Below are positions 11,275 through 22,737 of a DNA stretch of 64,000 bases, one piece after another. The notes under the pieces are model-generated. The model searched no databases, had not been told where the DNA came from, and saw only the letters and a list, made by a program, of their open reading frames with translations. Position 1 is the stretch's first letter; each line of letters opens with the position of its first letter. Source of the stretch: Porpolomopsis calyptriformis (lineage: Eukaryota; Basidiomycota; Agaricomycetes; Agaricales; Hygrophoraceae); NCBI GenBank assembly GCA_951640195.1, contig OX621163.1, forward strand, positions 3,720,001 through 3,784,000, read 5' to 3'. The translations under genes and the position numbers were made by a program.

Positions 11275-12420
11275 TTAAGCAATCTTCACCCTCGCATTGC
11301 GCACATACTCTGGTAACGCAAACTTCCTCTTCTTGCTTGGTGATTTGGAAGGAGACGGCAGTATAACAGCTTTCGGCGGCCTCAAGACACAAAGACCTTC
11401 GATGTCGGCGTAAAACTGATAGCCTTCACCTGCGAAATAATCACAGGATAAAATTATGCAAGCGAGAACGGTTGCACCTGCCAATCTTTTCTCGTATTCC
11501 GCAGGTAGGACAGGTTGCCCACTTATCGTAGTGGCCAGTAAAGGGGAGAAATCATATAATCGGTCCTCTTTGATGCGATCAAGAGCTTCAATTGCTTTTG
11601 GGAATTTGCATGGCATATTTTCAGTTGAAAATTCAGGACCGAGGTTAGAGCCTACACCCGAAGAAATGAGATTGAGATTCATCGCTTATTCGTTGACGAA
11701 TGACTTACTATCTTGACTCTTTATGGTTTCATCATCTTCGATGGTTTCATCATCAGATGGTGCATTGTCGTCTGTATCAGTATCTTGTTTCGGCTATTAA
11801 TGAGGTTCGGTAAGTTGAAAGAAGAAAAAAAAAACGAGTTCAGAATCAATCTCAGTTCGTACCTCAAATATTGCATGTCTGATTTTGATCTCATCATTCT
11901 TTATAATGGTGAACCCAGTCTTTGTATCCTTTTTTTTGGCTGCTGTCAAAATATTGGTGATATTACCAAGACAGGCTTTCCAATCGGATGCAAAAAGGAC
12001 TTGGCTCGGACAGTGTAAGTTGGCCTGCGCTTTTGCTTTCTCGAATGGAGACAGTTTGGCCCAGGAGTCGTTCGGACCCTGTTCACCATTCCACCCAGCA
12101 CAAGCATATAGCCAAAAGTCATTCGGACTGATTTCAGCAACCCACTCGAGTATAGCAGGTTGGTATTGCTCATCTTTGTTATCTTTTTTCACCACAAGCC
12201 TCTGTTGTTGACCTGAGTCAACCCATTCAACATGCTCCAATATGCTAGGATTACCGAGGAACAAATGGATTTTTTTCAGATCAGAATCAATTTCACTAAA
12301 AGGCGGCATTTGTGGATTCGTGATCTGTGAAGATTGCGATGAAGCTGGGGCTGATGGAGATGAAGGAGCATCAGAAGGAAGGTGAGATTTCGAGGAAGAT
12401 GATTTGTGGGTTTGTATCAT
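11275..12420 (-). CDS. Intact three-exon gene of unknown function inside the Helitron
   Basis: Model: exon 1 12420-11863, intron 11862-11794 (69 nt, GTACGA..ATAG), exon 2 11793-11709, intron 11708-11652 (57 nt, GTAAGT..GTAG), exon 3 11651-11275. Phases match at both junctions and give a 339-aa protein without any internal stop. The N-terminus is Ser/Pro-rich and probably disordered (MIQTHKSSSSKSHLP). A tryptophan-rich middle follows (EWVAEISPNDFWLYACAGW, SDWKACLGN), then an acidic stretch (SDDETIEDDET). The tail ends in a basic SPSKSPSKKRKFALPEY that could be a nuclear localisation signal. I do not recognise the family. The flanking Rep gene is full of stops, so an open spliced frame is notable. 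It could be a captured host gene or a Helitron accessory gene. Confidence 0.75.
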
Positions 12421-12821
12421 TTGTATTCAAAGTGATAAAGTGAAGATAGTGAAGGTGTTGAGGTTCATTTTTCTTTTTTGTTAAAAAGAAATGTGACGTA
12501 CTTTGAAAAGAGAAAATGGTCTTCTTTTATATGTTTGTTGGGCTTCAAGAAACATCGAGAAATTTGGTGGAAGAGACAGAGTCATGGAGGCAATTATATT
12601 ATTCATCAAATGGAAATGACTGATATGTAGAGACATCATTCTCTACGTATCAGTCATTTCCATTGATTATGAATATAAACTTACTAATGGGTGCAAGGAA
12701 GTTCATAGAATAAACTAGCAGGGCAAAGAATGTTTCGTCATTGCATTCTGGGCATATATAAGGGACAGGGAAAAATTATTCAAACTTATTTGAACTCTTA
12801 AGGCTTGAATGCTTCTGCTCG
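12421..12821. promoter_or_regulatory. Divergent intergenic region with a long hairpin
   Basis: This 400-bp spacer separates the minus-strand unknown gene from the plus-strand Rep frame. It is A/T-rich and holds a 25-bp inverted repeat at 12609-12633 and 12640-12664 with a 6-nt loop (CATCAT) and one non-Watson-Crick pair. A possible TATA-like GGCATATATAAGGG lies at 12748-12761, about 60 bp before the Rep start. No other coding sequence is seen. Confidence 0.55.
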
Positions 12822-15800
12822 ATGATGGATTCCAACCTTCATGAAGACATTTCGAAGTTAACGTACAGAGAAATACTCACTCTCTTGCAAGTTCATCGCA
12901 GTCAAATCATCATTCCTGCATGCTTTCATTCGAAGAAACAAGTCTTAATTGACTATCTTTTGTTGCACGGATCATCATCTTTTGTGGCAAACCTATGAGA
13001 AGCTGCATTGGCAAAGATGAGACAGTTAGCCAAGGAGGCGGAAGATTGTTTATCGTGTAGGAAGAGGAAACATTGTACCGATCAAATATCTTGCTGTGTT
13101 AAAAGAAAAGATGATGAATCAAATACGTACGAGCATTGGGACCTGACCAAATTCATGGAGTTACCATTGCGGGATCAAATTTATCAATGTTATCATGAGT
13201 TTTACAAAGCAACTAGCAATGACGCTTTGAAAATGTCTGTATGTTCGGTATGCACTCGAGAAGTCAGTTGCACAAAGGGCAATGTTATAACACTCAATAT
13301 TTCCAACATACCTAACTTGTACTGTCTCATCCCAAAAAATCCACATCCGGCTCATACCCTCGTTCGCAGACTCCTCTTGGAACCAAGCGGGGTGGTCCAT
13401 GACTTAGGCGAAAACATTTTTGTGAAAATATGTCGCACCTGTAATACAGACTTGCAGGTTTCTTCTCATAAACCTCCACAATTTTCACTAGCGAATGATA
13501 TGTGGATTGGACTGATTCCTTGGGAACTTGAGCGTCTATCGTTCCCAGAGCAAATGTTGATTGCATTGTTGTTTCCGCGCGTGTTCGTGTTCAAGCTGTA
13601 CACAAAAAATGTGCATCAGCCAGATCCATCAACTTTGCAGCGCGGCATGCGAGGCATGGTTAGCACCTACAATTTGGACGTGGATGCAACGGCATCAATG
13701 ATTCAGGGATGCTTGATGCCTCATTGGTTATATCGGTGACTTTTATCGGTCAAGGACAAATACCTATGCAAAACATATGAAAGCTCTTTCGTGTCCATCG
13801 CCAAGTTGTCCTAGAAGCATTGTTGTGGTTGAAATCCAATAATCCTAAATACTACGGCAATATCATTGTAGACTTCAAAGCCCTTGCACGGTTACCTGAA
13901 GACGATGTGCCCATCGAAATATCCAGTATTGTATGACAAACGGTTGATGTCGGTATAATCAATCAAGAGATGGCAGGGTATGTTCCTGAACAAACTGTTG
14001 AAAACGAAGGCAAGCAAAGAGTTAAATTTATACATCTACTCATGTTTATTGTATTTTCTTATGTTTGACCAGGATCGGATGTAGAACCGACTGGTGCGTG
14101 TACAGTTTCTATATGCTAACGATGTTAAATATTAGAATTGATATCATAGAGAGTGCTGAAGTCATACCTCTTCTTGTCAGTGGAACCGTTGACGCAGATA
14201 TGTCAAAAATGACAGCAAGCGAAATGACGCTCTGGGGGATGGCAAATTTGTGGAATGAAGGACAAGAAGGTCCTTATATCGTATGGCATGGGTGTCAGCC
14301 TGTTAACGATTTTGGTCAACCTCCACGAAAATATTTAATTGAAAAAGACAAGAACGACAATCCCACAGCTCACAATTTCTTCGAAAAAGCCTTTCTGAGT
14401 TTGTATCCATATGGGAGAGGAGGTATTGAAGCGAGGAGATTAGTTCCTGTCGACTTCAAGGAACATGTGAAATGGTCTCTTCAATACTTTGATCGTCGGT
14501 TTCGCAAACACGGAACGTTTCCATTCATCTCTTTCAGGATCTTGCAGCGTCGTGAAGCTTTGGGTTCAGCGAGATTACAGATGCGTAGAGGAAACTTTGA
14601 GCGTGAAGCCCGTATCATATCTTCCATCACAAAAGAACAGTTTGAAAAGGCTCGGCAGGAGGAAGAACAAAAAAAAATAATCACTGATCCTGCCATATGT
14701 TTGCTCCGAAAAAATGTCTACGGGTCAATCAGAAGGGTGGTGGGATCCAACTAAACACGCTATCAGCTACGGAGTCAGATTTGGTCGACTTCTATGTATC
14801 TGGGTCCACCTTACCTTTGGATCACTATAAATCCTTCTGATCTACACGACCCAGTAGTGCAAGTCTTTGCAGGGGAAGACATCAATATAGATGCCTTTCT
14901 GTCCATTGCTGGACCGAATGCCAATAAACGTGCTCAAAACATTGCGGCCGATCCATATGCAGCTGCTAAATTCTTCCATTTTTCGGTTCAAACAGTGTTC
15001 GAGACACTGTTTCAGATCAAAATCCAAGGCCATCAAGTCAAATCGAATATGGGAATTCTCAGTCGTGTTGCAGCATATTTTGGTGCTGTGGAATCACAGG
15101 GCCGCGGAACCCTTCATTTGCATCTTCTGCTTTGGTTGTGCCATGCACCCACTGCGGATGAGATAATAGACCTCTTGAAAAGCTAGACATTCCGAGAACG
15201 TGTCGTGGCTTATATACAAGCCAATTTTCACGCTTATTTGCCTGGTCTGGAGTCAGCGGAGATGATCAAAAATATCCCAATGGATAAAGAAATTACCTAC
15301 AATCGCCCCCCTATCCCTGATTCTCCTGATTACGACTCTCAGCTGCAAATGATAGAATTACATACCGCAAGGACCCAACAGCTACACACATGCAAAATCC
15401 GTCGTTGTCTTTTTCACAACAAGAAAGGTCGACTTCGTTGCAAGTGCAAGGCCCCATTTGATTGTGCCATCAATGACTTCATTCGCGAAGACAGAAAATG
15501 GGGTGTTAAAAGGTTGTATGAGTTTATGAACAGCTGGATTCCAGGGATTCTCATATATCTGCAATGTAACAATGATGGTAAACTGCTTACCAATAGAGGT
15601 GATACTAAAAATGTCACTTTCTATGTTACTGTGTACGCTACAAAGGATCAAGGCAAATCATACAATACATCCACAGTCCTCACTCAAGGCTACGCCTACC
15701 ACCAAAAATACCCGAACCCTGAATACGTCAATATTTTACGCGAAAATTCAAGACTTCTTTTGTTTCGGTTGGTACATGCCATCAATCGTGAACAAGAACT

Positions 15801-15957
15801 GGCAGTGCCCATGGTGATCTCGTATCTGATGGGCTGGGGAGATGTCTATCGCTCTCACACATATTCAACAATTTACTGGACATCTTTTGTTCGAGTGTTA
15901 TTAAACACTTTTCCCGACCTAATTGAACAATCAAAGTATGTCAATTTAATTCTATAA
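12822..15957 (+). pseudogene. Helitron Rep part (zinc fingers and HUH/Y2 nuclease)
   Basis: Start ATG 12822 (MMDSNLHEDISKL). An in-frame TGA near 12990 replaces an Arg codon. The cysteine-rich N-terminal block at 13008-13739 has CLSCRKRKHC, CSVCTREVSC and CRTCNTDL, then PPQFSLANDMWIG and LQRGMRGMVSTY, typical of mushroom Helitrons. After a frameshift near 13735 the frame continues (VVLEALLWLKSNNPKYYG). The Rep core at 14794-15960 shows the HUH-type motif GRGTLHLHLLLW (about 15100). The double-tyrosine segment FYVTVYATKDQGK is near 15620. The C-terminal part ends around 15940, where GTATGT begins a probable intron. The ancestor would nick and rejoin DNA strands in rolling-circle transposition. 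Confidence 0.85.
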
Positions 15958-16009
15958 CCTTTTATATATATTTATGTTGCCGATAGGTATGATTTTCTAG
16001 TTGATGCAC

Positions 16010-18882
16010 CGCAGCCAAAGTAAGTAAACTTATGCTCCCAACAAATCATACAAAATAACAGGATTATGGATTAATCGTTAGAAAACTTCTACCAAGTGAA
16101 GATACATATGAGGACTCACAAACAAATGATAAAATGATGGATCAAATGCAACATGTACGTACCCGATATCAATAAACTGACATTTCCTAATCACCTCAAT
16201 TAATTTTCTAGAATTCTAACGACACACTTTTACTTGACATTAACAATGTCGGAAAGGTTTTCACTAAGAGTCAAATAACTGACTATTCTCTTCGTGGCGA
16301 TGACCTAGACAACTACAACATGTTAAGTTTTTTTGTGGACACATACGAGACTGACCTACAAGATCATGACCGAAATGAAGGCACAATCGCAGATGAAGAT
16401 GATTCGGTTAGAGGTCCTGGGCATCCAAAAAACCATCGAGTCCGGTACCATAAATTACATCCAAAATACAATCAAAAATATCATATTATTCATACCCCTG
16501 GACACAGAAATTTGCCCAATTGTATTGGCCACCATTTACCATGTTGCGATGATCCCGACATCTACGAATTTTATTGTGCTTGCATGCTCATGCTTCTGAA
16601 ACTGTGGCAAGATTTACATTCCTGTCTGAAAAAAGAATGGGAAACATGGACCGATGCCTTCAAAAGATTCAAGTTGTCAACACCTGCTCATATCCACACA
16701 TTACTTTCAGGCATACAATACTTCCATGACTGTGATACAGCAGCGAAAGTGAGTAGGGAAAACAACGACGAAATTGACATAAATCATTCAAAGGAAACAA
16801 AGGAAAAAGATGATTATATTGATGGGGTAGATCCAGACGAAACATTTATCAATCCTCACTACAGCATTACTGAAGAAAATGTACAAGACATGATCGAAAC
16901 ACAAATACCACTCCGAGAAGAAATACACAGCAAAATTGCACTTGAAGTCACCAAACACGCAAATATTTTCCCTTCTAACGACGCGGAATGGGAAACCTTT
17001 CCTGAAAACAAACCACACAATGCGATCGGAGGCAACGTCCAAAACCTATCAAAATGGATAAACCAATTAAACAATGACACGATCTCCCAGAATGTGGACC
17101 ATAATCAAACGATGGCATCACCAGATCCATATGATTGCACTGGTATCGACAGACTTGATAAAGTAGATGAAACTCACTGTATTGATGAATGAGACGAGCC
17201 AAGTGTATCCATCTTTCCTGCAGAAGCACCGCTCCCATCAGTAGATCCTTCAATGTTGAAACAAGATCAATATCGAGCATATAGTATAATCGTATCACAC
17301 CTAAATCAAACTCTTGCGGGTGACAATCCACCTCCTTTGCGGATGATCCTTCATAGTGAAGGAGGAACAGGGAAGTCAAAGGTTATTCAAATGGTGACAG
17401 ATGCTTTTTTACGGGAAAGTGCGTAAACAGAAAACAAACCCCAAAAAAAACTTACGAATTTTTATTACGACAGGTGCAAAACACTTGCTTGTTAAATCAG
17501 CATACACTGGAGTCGCAGCTTCCCTTATCAATGGGAAAACGACGCACACTATTGTGTCACTATCTATCAGTCCAAACAAAAAAATGAGCAACAAAGCAAG
17601 AAAAAAGTTGCAACAGTTTTGGAAGGACAAACAATACCTCATTATCAACAAATATTCAATGCTTTCGAAATCCTTTCTTGCCAAATTATCCTGAATAATC
17701 TCAATCGCGAAGCAAGGATTGGATTTGAAGCAACCGGGATATTCTTTCGGAGGTATAAACGTGATCCTGTGTGGTGACTTGCGCCAATTTCCACCTGTCG
17801 CGCAAAGCACAAACCAGTTTCTATATCGTCCAATAGATCTTGAAAAAGATCCTATCGAATGCCAAATTGGCAGAGCGATCTATGAAGAATTTAACACCAT
17901 CGTTATCCTAAAAAAGCAAATGCGTATAACAGACCCGACATGGCAAGACTTGCTGTCAAACCTACGCAAAGGTCAGATCCAACAAAAAGATATAACCACA
18001 CTTTGACAACTTGTGATCGACAATCAGTCTTCGTTGCATGACGATTACGAACGTGATCCTTGGGCAAACGCTGCATTAGTGACTCCCCAGCATGCAGTAC
18101 GGTTGATGTGGAATGAGGCATTGAGCTGAAAATGGTGTCGAATTAGCAGTGAACAACTTTTCATATGCACAGCAGATGACACCATAGGCAAAAAACCATT
18201 GTCTCTATGTGAACGTTACCATTTAGCGATGCATATGAAAAACGAAAAAAGATGACAGTGAAAGGAACTACCCACCAGATTACAGATATCAAAAGGAATG
18301 AAGGTACTTGTCACGAACAACATCGAAACCGATCTTGACATTACAAATGGTGCCTGAGGTGAAATAGTCGACATAGTCCTCCACCCCAATGAACCACCAA
18401 TCAGGGATGAATCGATCATCCAGTTAAAATATCTCCCACTATACATTCTTGTCAAACTCTCATGGACAAGAGCCTCAAAACTTGATGGATTGGATGATGG
18501 GGTTATACCTATCCAATGTGAACAAACAACGATGGAAATAAAAATTCCCCAAGAAAACGGAAAGTATGTCAAATGCACTGTTAAACGTAAACAATTCCCA
18601 ATAACTGCCGCCTACGCATTCACCGACTATCGTTCACAAGGCCAAACTCTTCTATATGTTATCGTTGACATTGCTTCACCACCATCCGGAACTTTATCCC
18701 TCTTTAACCTCTATATCGCATTATCACGAAGTTCAGGTCGTAAAACGATATGATTACTACATGATTTTGATGAAGATATGTTTAAAAAGACTCACAACAT
18801 ATTCTTATTTGAAGAAGATGATAGGTTAGAGAGACTGAACAAAAATACACAAGAAAGATGTAGATTAGTCAGTAACCCATAA
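16010..18882 (+). pseudogene. Helitron helicase part (Pif1-like)
   Basis: Continues the Rep frame. After a variable linker (16320-17192) comes the Walker A motif SEGGTGKSKVI near 17362, a 56-nt GT-AG intron at about 17418-17474, and TAYTGVAAS-like motif Ia. Motif II reads YLIINKYSML where D-E is expected. Motif III is NVILCGDLRQFPPVAQ (about 17760), and motifs V-VI are AFTDYRSQGQTL and YIALSRSSG near 18640-18735. Stops, nearly all TGA, occur at 17692, 18004, 18127 and other sites. The Asp and Glu of Walker B are Asn and Lys through CG-to-CA changes, which would abolish ATP hydrolysis. Role in the ancestor: unwinding during rolling-circle transposition. Confidence 0.85.
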
Positions 18883-18960
18883 ATTATATATTATATAATA
18901 TATTGATCCATAATTAACTGAAAAGACAAAATCTGGCTTCATTGTGACCTATCAAGTACA

Positions 18961-18975
18961 CCTTGTCGAGCAAGG
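18961..18975 (+). other. Terminal hairpin of the Helitron
   Basis: Arms CCTTG and CAAGG around loop TCGAG, directly followed by C1 integrase sequence. Helitron 3' ends carry a short hairpin that acts as terminator of strand transfer; here it is at the very end. Confidence 0.55.
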
Positions 18976-19636
18976 TAACAACACTCTGCTACTTCACAAT
19001 CACCATTCTATATGGAATATGGACATCATCCCCACCTCCCTACGACTATTCCGGATCAAAGTAATGTGCCTGCAGCCAACACCTTTCACAAATGCCTCAC
19101 ACACACACAGCAAAATGCCGAACAATCTTTGTTGAAGACAACGGAATTGATGAAGAAATATGCCAATCACAAATGGAAACTCTCGCCCTCCTATGAAGAA
19201 GGAGATCTAGTTTGGTTGGACACCAAGAATATCAAGACAACATGACCTTCGAAGAAGCTCGACAACTGACAGACCGGACCATTCAAGGTCTTGAAAAAGA
19301 TATCAGACCTTGCTTATCTGATCGACATCCCCAGAACATGGAGATTACACCCAGTCTTTCACGTTTCACTCCTGAGACCCAATGTCAGAAATAAATTGCT
19401 CCACCCCGATGTCATCGACACATCATGGCCTCCTCCTGATCTGATTGAAAATGAAGAAGAATATGAGGTTGAATCCATATTACAACATTCCAGAGCTAAA
19501 CGACGATGAAAATACTTGGTCAAATGGAAAGGCTATCTGATCGAAGAAGCTACTTGGGAAGATCAATTAAACATTTTACGACACGCCAAGGAAATTGTGA
19601 AGATGTACGAAGACTCAATTCAAACGGCGACTTGAT
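18976..19636 (+). pseudogene. C1 integrase C-terminal part and chromodomain
   Basis: Continues the frame interrupted at 11153. It encodes the GPF-type integrase tail (GDLVWLDTKNIKTT, TGPFKVLKKISDLAYLIDIP, HPVFHVSLLRP), then a chromodomain at about 19450-19620 with EEYEVESILQHS, KYLVKWKGYLIEEATWE and a C-terminal helix. Stops at 19243, 19267 and 19507 are all TGA. The chromodomain would steer integration to marked chromatin. Confidence 0.85.
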
Positions 19637-19799
19637 TCTATTCATTCGTCTGTTATCATATTATCTGCCAAGAATTGACCTCTATTTTTAGAATCACTCC
19701 TTATAAACTGCAAAACATCTCCACTTTCCTTCACGACTCAATAACTTTGTTGCGATGATCAAGACCACCCAACCAAAATGTCGCAATAACTTCATCATG

Positions 19800-20534
19800 C
19801 CCACTACATGATCCACATGATCCCCTTCCCCTCAAATTGCCATCCGACATGCTGGACGGATCTCCCCATCCCACCTCCGATCCCCCACCCCCAGTCCCTC
19901 CACCACTGCTTCCTCTCCTCAACAACTACATCGACAGGCTTGCGCCTGCACAGAAGACTTCTTTGTAGGACAAACCCCTCCTCCCAAAGACCCCGCTATC
20001 ACCATCTCCCACCTCACAGTTCACAGCAATAGCATCAGCAACTGGAACTGAGAACTTCATCAAGAGCGCGACGCCCTACAAGCTGAAAACAAGTTATTAT
20101 GAGAGAGAATCTTGTATTGGAAAGACTGATGGGACAACAGTGAGCTCAAACTTTGGGAGCTCCAATGACAAAAGAAGTGAACATGGGTAGACTGTTACAA
20201 TGTCACCACCTGCGCCACCATTATCAAGCTCGTGGAAGAGAGTCATCAAGCCAAACAGCTCACCAGGGAAGATTTCCTCCAGTCTCAGCGAGATCTCGCA
20301 ATGAGAGAGACGCTGATCAAGTACGGAAGATTAGTCGAGCACCCCATCAACCTTGATTTGGAGTACCTGGACGACAACGACGACGTCGCAATGGTCCGAG
20401 CCCCCTCCCTAGTTGAAGCAACTTGGGAAGCCGAACCCATCGCTTCCCTCTTAGTAGCTATCAAGGCCCCTGCTACTGAGGAAATCCTAACCCAGGCCTC
20501 AGAGAATGAAACGACCGACACTGCCCAAGTTTGA
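19800..20534 (+). pseudogene. C1 third reading frame downstream of pol
   Basis: Same strand as pol, between the chromodomain and the 3' LTR. It is Pro-rich at first, then coiled-coil-like. The best-preserved part (20232-20534) begins with MEESHQAKQLTREDF, followed by MRETLIKYGRLVEHPINLDL, an acidic YLDDNDD segment and APATEEILTQASENETTD. The same protein is recognisable in C3 (36380-37130) and partly in C2 (39000-39245), so it belongs to the family. I know no domain for it. An accessory structural or chromatin-related role is only a guess. Confidence 0.6.
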
Positions 20535-20569
20535 AATTCAGGACAAATTTCCTTTGAAGCCGAGGTGTA

Positions 20570-20978
20570 TGTCACGGTCGCAAATTTTCTTCTTTTCTTT
20601 ATCTTATCATATGCAAACCTGTATCTTATCTTGGGAATCCCCACCATCTTTCCTTATCTCATCTAGGGATTCCCCATTGCCTTTCTCCGGGATTCCCCAT
20701 TACTCTATCCATATGTGGACACCTTTCATTTCCGTTATGTTTCAACCCCTTATGATTCATCATCAGTCATGATGACTCATCCCTTATCTCTACACATGTT
20801 TATGTCGCACTGACTCACACAGATAAGTAGTTAGTATATAAAGGGTACCTTCTGTATGTATCAGACCTTAAGTCTGATTCCTCATTAGCTACTCATAACA
20901 AGGACTTAGAACAATACCTTCATCTCTTGGGACAGAACACCCGAAGTAAAATGCGTTCTAAACAACTGGTTTATAACA
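20570..20978 (+). repeat. 3' LTR of C1
   Basis: 409 bp, TGTCACGGTC to GGTTTATAACA, with TATATAAAGG near 20835 and AAGTCTGATTC about 34 bp further on, matching the self-priming site of this family. Other copies are at 37133, 39620, 45614, 48963, 57183, 57623 and 59268. Confidence 0.9.
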
Positions 20979-22313
20979 GAGATGTAAGCAATGGGCTTCC
21001 AAACGTTGTCTTGTTTTTGTGATAATATAGCACCCAATGCATAGTCAGAGGCATCAGTTTCTACATGGAGGAAGTTGTTATCATTGGCAATAGAGAGAAT
21101 GGGAGAAGTAGTAATGATCGTCTTCAGGGTGTCGAAGGCATCCTGGCATTCAACAGTCCAGTCAAAAGGAGCATTTCCAGTTAACGTGTTGAGAGGTCAA
21201 GCAATCCCAGCAAAGTGATGGATGAATCAATGATAAAAGTTATAGAATCCAAGGAAAGCTTGAACATCATGCTTGCATTCGGGGGTTGGCCAGTCAGTGA
21301 TTCCTTGAACCTTGACAGGATCCATCTTGATATGGCCTTCTGATATGATGACCCTGAGGTATTCCACTTGTCATTGATTGAAGTTACATTTCTCTAGCTT
21401 GAGATAGAGCTTATGTTCATGAAGTGTGGTCATAACTTCATAAACATGTTGATGATGCATTTTGAGGTCCTTGTCGAAGATGAGGATGTCATCTATGTAG
21501 ACCAAGACATGTCCTTCAATGATTTGGATGTGGAAGATGTTATTCATCATGTTTTGGAATATTGCAGGTGAGTTGGTGAGGCTGAAGAACATAACCAAAG
21601 GTTCGAATAGACCGCAATTAGTTTGGAATGCAGCCTTGTGTTCATCTCCTTCCTTGATCCAGACATTGTTGTATCCCCAATGAATGTCTAGCTTGGTAAA
21701 GTAGCAAGCATTCTGTAGGGTGTCAATCAATTCATTGATCAGAGGGAGGGGGTATCGATTCTTGACAGTCATGTTATTAAGCTTTCTGTAATCCTGGATG
21801 GGGCATAGTCAACCATCCTTCTTCTTGATGAAGAAGAAAGGTGATGCAATGGGGGAGATTGATTTTCAAATTCATCTAGTGCAGAGGTTCTCTTCCAAGA
21901 ACTTGTCTAATTAGGCATATTCATCCATAGAAAGGGGGTAGACCTTGCAATCAAGCTTTTCCTCAGTTCCAGGGAGGAGTTCAATTGTGTGATCCCAGGG
22001 ACAACTTGGGGGGAGTTCATTGAAGTCTTCCTTGGTGAAGACGTCTTGGAATTCGTGGAGGTATTCAGGGATAATTTCTTTCCATGTGCAGTCCTTCTTC
22101 TGGGCTTCCCAGGCTTTGATCGCGAGATCCTGAGACTTTTTTCCCATCAAATGAATTTAGATGGCAGGGTTGAAGTCGACCATGAGCAGATGGTTGCCAT
22201 CATCAAGAGTCAATTCATTGATGTTGATAGAATCAGGAAGGGGAGAGGGATGACAGTCCAGGGGGCATTGATCGAGAATCAGAGAGTTTGCCTTCTAGTC
22301 AATAGAGGGGTTA
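20979..22313 (-). pseudogene. E pol: reverse transcriptase and RNase H
   Basis: Minus strand. The pre-RT segment (YLHEFQDVFTKEDFNELPP, about 22060) leads into RT with [37 protein letters not shown] and an intact catalytic box [10 protein letters not shown] near 21500. The thumb and connection follow (GFYNFYH, 21190). RNase H (HVETDASDYALGAILSQKQ) is at about 21030-21080. Stops are present, for example at 21372 and 21911. The frame ends where the C1 LTR begins. Unlike the other families here the YIDD box is unmutated. Confidence 0.85.
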
Positions 22314-22568
22314 TGTTAGGTCCGAAGTTTCGGAGTTGATTTTGGAGATCGGAGTTGAATAAACGACGGGACTTAGTCAATATTCTGTCTACAGATACAG
22401 GAAAAAACGCAGTATTTATATACCTGCTAGATAATTATATCTGAGACATAGTGACGACAGAGGACGTCATAAGTAGGAAACATGTGAAAAGTACAGAGTG
22501 TTCAGAGTTGTTGGAGTTATTGGAGTTCATCGGAGTTCATCGGAGTTCATCGGAACTGGGATGTAACA
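22314..22568 (-). repeat. 3' LTR of A-prime
   Basis: 255 bp, the minus-strand form of the family A LTR. Next to it on the element strand the purine tract AAGAGGGAGATA (22570-22581) precedes it. Confidence 0.95.
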
Positions 22569-22737
22569 GTATCTCCCTCTTAAGGGAGAGCCCTCGAGAC
22601 CACATATTGGACTTGACCATGTTTGGTAATAACCAAGAAATCGGAGTTTCGGAAGGTGGCAGATTTCGGAGAATCGTCGGAGTTTGAAATTGGAACATAT
22701 ATAATAAGGTCCAGTGAATCACTCTTCTTCATTAACA

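Larger units (their letters stand above)
11154..18975 (+). mobile_element. Helitron (rolling-circle transposon), about 7.8 kb, inserted in C1
   Basis: A Rep/helicase reading frame runs on the plus strand from 12822 to 18882. A spliced cargo-like gene is on the minus strand at 11275-12420. The interruption of C1 gives the boundaries within a few bases and shows no clear target duplication, as expected for Helitrons. The right end is a terminal hairpin with arms CCTTG/CAAGG and loop TCGAG (18961-18975). An inverted copy of its right half, CCTTGCTTGA, lies at 11183-11192, about 30 bp inside the left end. Neither 5' TC nor 3' CTRR is obvious, so a Helitron2/Helentron-like terminus is possible. 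Confidence 0.85.
10620..20978 (+). mobile_element. C1: chromovirus-type element, 3' part, split by a Helitron
   Basis: Integrase sequence at 10620-11153 stops in the middle of the catalytic region and resumes in the same order at 18976. The chromodomain, a third reading frame and the 3' LTR (20570-20978) follow. Alignment by eye to C2 (37544-38690) and C3 (34830-36050) shows that the two pieces abut if 11154-18975 is removed. The 5' part of C1 lies left of B1 and outside the window. The right neighbour (20979) is RNase H of element E, so C1 inserted into E. Confidence 0.9.
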
